This document shows, piece after piece, positions 55,749 to 64,000 of a DNA stretch of 64,000 bases (position 1 is the first letter of the stretch; the number at the start of each line of letters is the position of its first letter). Position numbers and translations under genes: made by a program. A model generated the notes under the pieces. The model worked only from the letters and a program-made list of their open reading frames with translations, did not search any database and had not been told where the DNA came from. Source of the stretch: Malus domestica (taxonomy: Eukaryota > Streptophyta > Magnoliopsida > Rosales > Rosaceae); the NCBI RefSeq assembly GCF_042453785.1, contig NC_091669.1:14801001-14865000 (forward strand). The letters run 5' to 3'.

Positions 55749-57643
55749 TTAATCCATATCCAGGAACTCCATTCTTTTTCTCATTGTACCTTTAAGATCA
55801 GAAGCTTCTCTTTCTGCTTTCTGTGCCTGCATAATTACAAAGCTAATCATCAATACAGGCTTCCGTTCAAGTAATAAAGCAAAGTGCGTCCAAATATAAC
55901 AAACAAAGCAGACCCAAAAATCCCAAAAACACTGTCACAAAAAATTGACATAGATGTCAACCGAAAACGAAAGGACAGTCTTTCAATTTACATATAATCT
56001 TGAGAGAAATTAAGCCACAATTGCAGTGCCCCACCATCTGGAAAGCCCCCCTAATTCAGACTCACGCAAGAACCAACCCGTTCAAGAAATTCGGCCTCTA
56101 CGTTCAAAAATTTGCTTGACCCCAGTTTTGGTTGACCTAGAACCAATTAGTGATTCCAAATACATTAAGGAAAAAAAGGAAAGCGGGAAACATTTTTCCA
56201 AAAATCATTTTGAAAAAAAGGGATTAGACCTCAATGGTCTTTAGAATTCCACCTACCAACGGAAACTCTTCACAAAAAATATTTGGGGTAATAGTCACCA
56301 AGTCTTAGTCTAGCACAGTTGGAGATTCCACTCATACTTCTGCATGTGCATGATCTTTGCTTTTTATGTGCACATAAATAAAGATAGAACAAGTGGCACT
56401 AACCCGCCTCTCATAGTATGCGTACCTTCAGAACATAATGCTTAAGGCGCAACTAAATCGAGTGGTTCAATCATCCCATAAGTCCTTTCCTAAATGTGCT
56501 CAACTATTTGCTTCAAAACTGCACCATTCACCTACTAATTTTCATCGAGGATTTTAGTCTCAAATCTTCTTAATATCTATGTCAAAACCAGTGTTTTAAA
56601 ACCATACAGCTTTCCAACTTCATAAACATACCTTAACACTAGAGCTATAAACTTGAACAATTGAAGACCAAAGCAGATAATAAGGAAAAAGGAAGAGAGT
56701 GAGGTAGTTTATATCAACACACCATTTATAAAGATTATCGAGCTGGCAACACTTACCCTTTTAATTTCTGCAGCTGAAACGCGAGTCATGTGTGGTGGAA
56801 GTTCCTCCCTTTCTGAATCCTAAAACATCAAGTGCAGATATAAACATTATTCAATGATGCATATTTTGAGTTATAGATGACAAAGCAACTAATAATGTAC
56901 CATACCAGCTCGCCAATTAGAACAACATTCTCCCCACGGATGACGTAAAGACCCAAGGGGATGTCACAGTAAAGATCCCCAACAATGACTCTCTCACATG
57001 CACCCTCGAGAACGGCATTGGCTACAAATCAGAAATAACTATTACTTCAGAATCTTCATTAAACTTACAAAATAATTTGCCCTCAAAAAACAGAGAAGAT
57101 AATGTTAGTACCGAATTGATCAAAAGACCGAAGTATCCCCAAAAGTTTTCGACCATCACGGAGCAGCACAAGAAGCTTCTCTGCAGCATGAATAATAGCA
57201 TTAGACCACCACACCTCAACAGTGAAAAAATGATTGGTTGACCCACCAGTCCTAAACTCCAGCATCTTTTCACTAGTACTCAACTCAAAATCGACATTGA
57301 AACCGGGATTTAAAGGAATACTCAAACAGCAATACTTCAATACAAGAAAACAATTTTTCTGCAGGACCCTACCTGTAAAACCAATCTGAATTTAAGCAAC
57401 AAATACCAGAAGAAAAACCCAAATGGTAAAAAGAACAAATCTTTCAACTATGTCAGCCAGTCAGAACACAATTAATAAAAACAACTAGAAACTAGAAAGA
57501 ATTACCATCAACTTCATACAACTAATGAGAAATTATAACCCCAGAAAAAAAAAAGTATAAATTAGAGAGAGGGAGAGCATACTGTCAAGGTAGCTAGCAA
57601 GAGAAGTGGAAAGGTAGACATCTTCTGGGCCTGCCCAAGACAT
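55749..57643 (-). CDS. LSM1: LSM1, Sm-like subunit of the cytoplasmic mRNA-decay ring
   Basis: Exons 57643-57583, 57180-57112, 57021-56906, 56819-56757 and 55826-55749 join in frame to 128 aa, the same as Arabidopsis LSM1A/B. LSM1 defines the cytoplasmic LSM1-7 ring that binds oligoadenylated mRNA 3' ends and promotes decapping in P-bodies. The Sm fold spans about 14-85: Sm1 around LLVLLRDGRKLLGILRSFDQF and Sm2 around VIRGENVVLIGEL. The charged C-terminal tail ends MEFLDMD, typical of LSM1. All introns are GT-AG. The last intron is the longest (931 bp). Confidence 0.96.
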
Positions 57644-58159
57644 TGATGCTTCTTCTTCTCACTTCCAAAAACTCAAACTTTTTCGGTTTCTCAAAAATCA
57701 CCGAAAAATTCACCAATTTCCAAACCAACAATGGCATTGGCAGCTCAGCCTTTTCTCCGATGCCTCCCCAAGACCCTTCAATTTTCCTCCAAAATAACGA
57801 CTCCTAATCCGAGAACCAGAAATTTGAACAAAAGACCGAAACTTTAGCGAACTGAGCAAGAAAATCCTAGCCTTTTCAGATCCAAAAGCCTTAGAATTTG
57901 AGGAGGGTCAGAGGATTGGAGGCCTCTCTTCCGGATTGATGGGACTGGATAGAGTTTTAATAAAAAATACTCAGATCCAATCGGCCGGGAAGAGTTTGAG
58001 AGGGGGGATTTAGCCGAGAAAAAGAGAGGGGTTTCGAGGGGAAGTGCGAGAAAATGCAGAGTAATTGAGGCAAAGGGTGATTTTATTTGTTAGGGGAGAA
58101 TCACAAGTCTAGGGTTTGGACCTTGGAGAGTGACATGGTGGTGGGATGGAAGTTAGGCA
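57644..58159. other. LSM1 promoter and leader region
   Basis: No TE boundaries are seen. The region is mixed composition with GAGAGGGG stretches and no recognised site. Confidence 0.5.
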
Positions 58160-58610
58160 TTGGCCTAGTTTAGTATTTCTTTACTTTTAAAAAAAAATTG
58201 TTTATGCTGTACTGTAAAAATAAGTAGCTGTAAAATAAAGTATTTATGTGTTTAGTAAACTTTTATTGTAAAAGTGATTTTAACAAAAAAAAAAAAACAT
58301 TGTTCAAGCGTTTGATAAACTTTATATAAAACTGTTGCGACTATGTTAAATGATTAAAAAAAATATAATTTTTAAAAATGGGATTTATGGGATTTGCCAT
58401 GTCCTCCGCCCCCCCCCCAAAACCCGTGTCCCCCTTAACCTTCCATCACCACCTCACCGCCGCCCTCTCTTCCTCCATCTCCATCTCTCTCCCAAGGTTC
58501 TACTAAACAAAAACTGAAAACGAATTGTGAATTTTATGGGATTTTGACGTGGGCAACCTCGTCCTTGAGGATCTGTCTTCAAATCGGAAAACCTATATGC
58601 AATTGAATCT

Positions 58611-58694
58611 TTGCCATCGAAACCCGGTCTCGACGATTTGCCGGAAAGCTGTGCGGCGATGATTCTGGGGTATTTGGACCTGTCGGGAAACCCA
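58611..58694 (+). pseudogene. F-box (PP2-A13-like) gene fragment
   Basis: Reads LPSKPGLDDLPESCAAMILG followed by YLDL. DLPESC...ILGYLDP is the F-box start of plant PP2-A11/A13-type F-box proteins. Only this N-terminal piece is present and it then runs into unrelated sequence. Confidence 0.72.
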
Positions 58695-58788
58695 GTTCCT
58701 CCTCCTCCGACTCCAATATCCTGAGTCCCTTTACCTAAGCCTTATCCCTCACCCCATCTCTCTGCCGTCCCATCTCATCCGCCGCCAT

Positions 58789-58935
58789 GACTCCACCACC
58801 CTCACGATCGAGACGTCCCTCCCCTTCACTTCCCACAACTATAAGCCACCGTCGTGCACACTCGAGACCACTTCCAAGGAGCTTATGACGTTCTTCCACG
58901 ACATGGCGTTGATGCGCTGGATGGAGATTGCGAGG
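58789..58935 (+). pseudogene. Pyruvate dehydrogenase E1-alpha gene fragment
   Basis: Reads DSTTLTIETSLPFTSHNYKP, then ...TTSKELMTFFHDMALMRWME and IA. This matches the N-terminal part of mitochondrial PDH E1-alpha, where LPFTSH...ELMTFFRDMALMRRMEIA is conserved. The frame ends soon after at 58950. No active-site region is present. Confidence 0.82.
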
Positions 58936-59247
58936 AGAAAGAGGTTATAATTGGGTTTAAGACAGTTTCATTAAACTTTACTGTTTATCCACCTACTTTG
59001 AAAAAAAAGCAGGTTTTGAGAAGCAGCAAAATGCTGCTTCCATTTTTCTGCTTATTTTGGCTGAAACTTTGAAAAGAAGCCCTTATTTTTACATTTACCA
59101 AACACATTTTCCACCCCAAAATTTTTTTCATAGTTTTTTTTTTTTTATAATTTAAGCTGTGCCAAACTGGTACTTAGGAATGTGTTAGTAATTCCCCTGT
59201 TGGTTTTTATTTTGGGTTTGGCTTATTTTTTGAGATGGCCTTTCAAC

Positions 59248-60052
59248 TAAGGGTGGGCAAGGTTTGGTTCGGTGCATTTTGAGTGAAACCGCAACCGAAA
59301 TTGTAACTTTTTGCGGTGCAGTTCGGTGCGGTTTTGAAACTAAAATAGAAATGAAGCCAAAGCGTTTGGTTTGGTTCTGTGTGATTTCAAACGGTTTCGG
59401 TTTAGTTTTTGAGAAAAAATATACAATTTAAAATTTATACTTATCTACACATAACACCGTCTCATTTTCCACACAATACATTATTTAACCAACCCATATG
59501 AGAATTCTTTTCTTTACTCTAGCTAGCTAATTGCACAGACGATAGTCTGTGAGCAGGAAAAAGCACCCAAATGGAGTGTTGCGGCTTATTACTTGATTAG
59601 ATATTTGGTCTTTGCATCTCTCCTTATGTGACTACTTTTATTTGATGCTAATTGTTTCTTTTTGAGTTTTCGTTTGCACTTCTAATTAGTCCATTATATA
59701 GGTTGTCATTCTGAACTTGAAAATTAGGGTTTTGAAGTGCTTTTATTGGTAATAAAATTTCCATCTTTTCCTGTAAAGAAACATTGAGATGCCAAACTTC
59801 ATGAGGGATATAACTTGGAAAAAAATTATCATTATTATGACATATACATACTAAATGTATGGACTCTAACAAACAACTAATTAAAATATTACATCTAATT
59901 TGAGGTGCAGTTTCGGTTTCGGTATGGTTTTCAAAAGCCAAAATCAAAACCAAATCGTTTCCTACAATGCGGTTCGGTTTCAAAATCGTAAAATTGAACT
60001 GTTTGGTGCGGTCCGATTGGGTTCGTGTTTCGGTTTCAAGTGCCCACCTTTA
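59248..60052. mobile_element. Non-autonomous hAT element, 805 bp
   Basis: Termini TAAGGGTGGGCAA and TGCCCACCTTTA; flanking octamers CTTTCAAC (59240-59247) and CTTTCAAT (60053-60060) differ at one base. Both ends are rich in GGTTCGGT/TTTCGGTT-type subterminal repeats. Related in design, not in detail, to the hAT at 51520. No transposase. Confidence 0.85.
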
Positions 60053-60098
60053 CTTTCAATTGAACTTCAAGTCCACTTTACTATTCGAAACAATTTTT

Positions 60099-60471
60099 TT
60101 TTGGCTTTATCTAAAATGGTCATTGAGATTTGTATAACTCCTTATCTTGGTCTCTGAGGTTTAAAATTGATAGAATTGGTCATTCAGTTTGTCCATCATC
60201 AATCATTTTGGTCATTCCGTGAAAAATCTCCATTAAATAAAATAAAATGACAAAAGTATCTTTAATTTTTATCAAATCATTTTGGTCTATTGTTTATTAA
60301 ATTGAGGGTAGTTTTATAATTTTAATCTTTATTTAACATGACTATTCACGGAAGGACCAAAATGATTGATGGTGGACAATCTCAGGGACCACTTGTATTG
60401 ATTTCAAATCTCAGGGACCAAAGTGAGGAGTTATGCAAATATAAGGGACTATTTTGGCTAAAAAGCCAAAA
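60099..60471. mobile_element. MITE with ~135-bp inverted arms
   Basis: Left arm TTGGCTTTATCTAAAATGGT through CATCATCAATCATTTTGGTC; the right arm is its complement (GACCAAAATGATTGATGGTG ... AAAAGCCAAAA). A short AT-rich loop. No duplication fixed. Confidence 0.8.
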
Positions 60472-60839
60472 TATTATTACTTTACATCTTAAAGAGGTAG
60501 AAAATGTGAATAAATTTAAACCTAAAAGTGCCTAAATGTAAGAGTGTGCTTGTGAGCGGGAACGAACCCATTTCACACGTGATGTCAGAGCATAAGTAAA
60601 GTATAGTAAAAGTAGAATGAGAATTATACCATCGAAGGTAATCTCCAATACCAAGATTTGCCAAGAATAATCGTCGACACGAAAGCTCAGTTACTAAAAC
60701 TTGAAGGGAAGAAACACAAAGGTGAGTGGGCCTAAAAATAAAGCTTTGTAAAAACCTTTTCGAAAACATAATAACCCCTCATTGTAAAATAAGTATAGTT
60801 TTCAAAATATACATAATACATATAGTGTGAAAATACTTA

Positions 60840-62554
60840 GGGTAAAGTACAAAAAACTACCTCAACTATTGGTGTCACAACACTTTCATACCTCATCTTT
60901 TTAAAATGACAATGTCATACCTCATCTTATGAATTTGTGCTAATGTCATACATCCGTCAGTTTTTCTGTTAATTTTTCTGTTAAGTGATGACATGGCTAG
61001 ATACTGGGGCCACTCACTAATCCAACTGGATTAAAATATAATTAAATATATTTTTTAATAATAAAATTATTTTTTATATAAAATTGTGGATCCACCCTCT
61101 CTCTCTCTTGCCTCTTTCTCTGGACACCCACCTGCATCCCCAAAACCTTCCCACCCTTCCCACCCGTCCCCCCCAACCTTCATCCCCTTCACCCTTTCTT
61201 CCCCCCGCTCCCATCTTCTATGCGCAACCTCTCCCTCCAAAAACTCTTCCATTTAGAGCCCATCGACCTCTCTGTCTCCCACCTCTACATCCAGTGCGCC
61301 CGCACCCAGGGGATCCTCTCCGTCATTTTCCCTGACCGTAAGATCCTCCTCGACTACCTCACCAGAAAGATCTCTTCCTCCGACTCCATCGAGTTCATCC
61401 TCCCTCCCTAGAACGACACCATACACCACTCTAAATCCCTACCGCCCTCGATTCCGCCAGCAACAGTAACCACATCAGCAATGACAACGGCGATTACGCG
61501 GCTTTGGATTCTAGGGTTTTCACTCAATTGAGACGCCGGTGGACTACATGTCTTTGATTTACTCTAGCGAGAGGCCATTGAAGGACGGCGAGGGTTTGCT
61601 GGAGTGTAAGGCAGGAACTTTTACGCGGTTTTGACTTCAGCGACGAAGAAGGAAGAGGAACGGCAGCGTATTGAGTAGCAGCAGAGGAAAGACGGGCTGG
61701 TGGCTAATAGCAGGCTAATGGGTTCTGACGAGAGGGGCTTGACTGGGTTTGGAGATGAATCGGGCTACAACTCGAATACGAAGCCCAAATTGCACTTGAA
61801 ATGAGGTAAAGTTGTGGAAGGGGTGCCCATAATTTTGGTGCCCAGTGCGTTTCGGACGCTGAGTACGATTTACAATGTGAAGGAGTTTTTGGAAGATGGG
61901 GTTTATATACCCACTGATGTGAAGGTGAAGCAGATGAATGGGGAAGACAGATTGCGGGTGAATGGGTGTGGTCCAAACCGTTTGGGGAAGACGGGAGCGG
62001 GGTGGGATCTGGGTTGGGTGGTTCTAGTTTTGAGTTTGGAGCGAGGTGGGATCTGGGTTGGGTGGTTTTGGTTTTGAGTTTGGGGAAGACGGGGAGCGAG
62101 GGGAAGAAAGGGTGAGGGGGAGGAAGGTTCGGGGGGACGGGTGGGAAGGGTTTGAGGGATGCGGGTGGGTGTCCAGAGAGAGAGGGTTAGGGGGATGGGT
62201 GAGAAGGGGTGGGGGGTCAGGTGGGAAGGGATTTTGGGGATGCAGAGAAGAGAGAGAGGAGAGAAAGATGGGGGAGAGAGAGAGGAGAGAGAGATTTAAT
62301 ATAAATTTTATTTTTAATTTTTTAATTTTTAATTATTAAAAAATATATTTAATTATATTTTAATCCAATTGGATTAGTGAGTGGCCCTAGTATCTAGCCA
62401 CTTTATCACTTAACAGAAAAATTAACAGAAAAACTGACGGATGTATGATATTGGCACAAATTCGTAAGATGAGGTATGACATTGTCATTTTAAAAAGATG
62501 AGGTATGAAATTGTCGTGACACCAATAGTTGAGGTAGTTTTTTGTACTTTACCC
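60840..62554. mobile_element. Pack-MULE carrying a CDC73 fragment
   Basis: Terminal inverted repeats of about 230 bp start GGGTAAAGTACAAAAAACTA; inverted similarity continues inward through CT/GA-rich DNA for a further ~120 bp. The perfect 9-bp duplication AAATACTTA (60831-60839, 62555-62563) marks a Mutator-like insertion. There is no MURA transposase; the interior (about 61215-61960) is a processed-looking or multi-exon piece of a host gene. A ~60-bp tandem duplication lies at 61978-62090. Confidence 0.94.
61220..61960 (+). pseudogene. CDC73 (parafibromin homologue) gene fragment
   Basis: Recognisable blocks in order: PDRKILLDYLTRKISSSDSI (61340-61400), DYMSLIYSSERPLKDGEGLL (near 61540), QQRKDGLVANSRLMGSDERG (near 61685), GKVVEGVPIILVPSAF and YNVKEFLEDGVYIPTDVKVK (61805-61930). 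These match plant CDC73, a subunit of the Paf1 transcription complex, in its N-terminal and middle part. A frame change near 61625 and TAG/TGA codons at about 61675 and 61802 break it; the C-terminal Ras-like domain is missing. No introns are evident between blocks. Confidence 0.9.
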
Positions 62555-62891
62555 AAATACTTACCATAAACCATAATATCATAAGCATACAACATTTCAC
62601 AATATCTCATAAATAAACACATAATAATCCGGTAATCATAACAACTCGCATAAACGAATATCAAATCGAATGATCATCGACATATGCTGACACATGAGTT
62701 CATGCAGAGATATTCTGACATGACCATGATTGTGCGTAATAATAATTTAATCTCTAGTACTATAATCACGTGAAGACTGGCGCTATGTGCATCACATACG
62801 AGTCATAATTGCCTATAAGACAAAGTGAGTGTACATACACGTGAAGCTTGGCCCTGACCTGGGCAAGTACAAACACCAGTGTAGCACATGA

Positions 62892-64000
62892 TGCGTAACA
62901 ACCCGTCCCGAATCATTTTACAGATTTTGGAACATAAGGGCATTTTGGTAATTTCTCCTTGTTGGGCTAGATACTTTGAAATGGTTACTTTTGGGTCTTA
63001 ATTGGTGAGCCACTTGGGGGCCCACCCTTACAACCTTGTCCCACGGCCCACTTTCCCTCTCCCTCTCTTTCGTCCATTCACGTGACAAACTCACAATTCT
63101 CTCTCTCTCTCTCTCTTTCTCTTCACTTTCTCACTTTCTCTTAAACCCCCTTCTCGAACTCTCTGTCTCGGCAAACTCTCCATTTCTTCTCTGAACCACA
63201 CACACAGAGCAACCCCAAACCACCACCACTTGGACGGAGATGCTTCCAAAACGCCGTATCAAACACCGCAGAACTCCACAGTGACGTCACTGTTCATTGT
63301 CTTCCCTGACGTGTTTCATGATTTCCTGACGTAGATAAGCTTATAGAAACTCTTAGGATGTGTTTTAGGGTTAGATCGAAGCTTGTTTTAAGTTGTACAT
63401 ACGTGTTAATCGTAGAAAATAGCTCGAAGTAGCTTTTCCTAGTTTTTCGGCCAAACCACGACGAGTTAGTTATCATGCAAGGTATCATTCTCTTCATCTC
63501 GTTGAGTACTACAACTTTGGTTTTTGAATCATTCGATTTGGTTGAATATTGAAGAAGTTATGAGCGCTTCAAATGTTGCCCAAAATCCAGCCAACCCATG
63601 GCCTAAAATTAGGTCAACTTGACCTAAACCCTCAAACCCAAATCCAAAACCCTTTTAACCTGGGCCCAACCCAACTTAGTTACCCGACTCAGTTCTAACA
63701 CCTAAGCCCAGATACCAAACACAGACCAGAAACCAAACCCAAAGCCCAGACCCAGATCTGACCCATTGACTGTTGACTCAACCAGTTGACTGTTGACTTT
63801 GACTGTTGACTTTTTAGTTGACTTTTTCAAATTTCGGCCTGAACCCCTCCTAGGCTAATTTTGACATCTTGATTCCAAATCTGTGTTCTGTTTTCTCAAA
63901 TTCAATCTTTTTAGTATAGTTTTATTAAGTGGTCCCTTTATGTACTTAGGTGCATTTGTTTATGGCGTTTCCGTCTTCGCTAGTTTGCATGGCTCTTCGA
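62892..64000 (+). mobile_element. Del/Tekay-like LTR, plus orientation, runs off the window
   Basis: Starts with GTAACAACCCGTCCCGAAT, the conserved start of these LTRs, and continues with a CT-microsatellite leader (63095-63120) and repeated GTTGACT motifs at 63760-63830. No ORF of note. Whether an internal domain follows lies outside the window. Confidence 0.6.

Larger units (their letters stand above)
58160..59190. mobile_element. Probable gene-capturing DNA element, borders uncertain
   Basis: A GC-rich core (58400-58960) with two unrelated host-gene fragments is embedded in AT-rich, TE-like arms. The arms recall hAT or MITE ends (TTTGATAAACTT on the left, TTTACCAAACACATTTT on the right), but I found no clean terminal inverted repeat or target-site duplication. 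Confidence 0.5.
60520..62891 (-). mobile_element. Partial Del/Tekay-like LTR, minus, split by a MULE
   Basis: 60520-60839 resembles 30530-30640 of the minus LTR (GAGTGGG...TTTTGTAAAA, then CTCATTGTAAAATAAGTATAG against CTCGCTGTAAAACATGTATAG). 62564-62890 carries further LTR-style sequence with ACATACGAGTC. The MULE at 60840-62554 interrupts it. The copy ends abruptly where a plus-oriented LTR starts at 62892. Confidence 0.55.

Overview
The window is nuclear DNA of a dicot plant. Every gene has GT-AG introns and plant-specific relatives. The TE set (a Cassandra TRIM, Tat-like and Del/Tekay-like LTRs, many MULE, hAT and PIF/Harbinger derivatives) and the gene sequences would fit Rosaceae such as apple or pear. 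That placement is inference from memory, not a search.

Six host genes are complete: FLU (+, 725-12601), a UBP1-type three-RRM protein (-, 13227-17336), a JAZ/TIFY10 repressor (-, 26625-27342), EXO70B1 (+, 45260-47143), a lung-seven-transmembrane/TMEM87-like protein (-, 48600-51211) and LSM1 (-, 55749-57643). I rebuilt the exons by hand and every junction keeps the reading frame: 302, 424, 204, 627, 508 and 128 aa. They are independent genes, not a pathway cluster.

The rest is mobile DNA. A 9.6-kb LTR element lacking pol sits in FLU intron 1 (1361-10992, TSD GACAT). It carries gag on the minus strand and, antisense to it, a decayed intron-containing plant-mobile-domain gene. At 18-25 kb an old tandem duplication carries a 4.4-kb PIF/Harbinger transposon in its second copy; the first copy shows the empty site. 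Long Del/Tekay-like LTR sequences lie in opposite orientations at 30.2-34.6 kb and again from 60.5 kb to the window end. MULE, hAT and SINE copies with recognisable target-site duplications are scattered between.

The most unusual part is 52.6-62.6 kb. A Cassandra TRIM with 5S-derived LTRs has a Harbinger-type element in its 3' LTR, and that element carries a protoporphyrinogen-oxidase fragment. At 58.6-58.9 kb lie fragments of a PP2-A13-like F-box gene and of pyruvate dehydrogenase E1-alpha. At 60.8-62.6 kb a MULE with long TIRs and a perfect 9-bp TSD carries a CDC73 (parafibromin homologue) fragment. Host gene pieces thus occur at three separate places within 9.3 kb, two of them inside well-bounded transposons of different superfamilies.

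No CRISPR array, tRNA gene or functional rRNA gene was seen.
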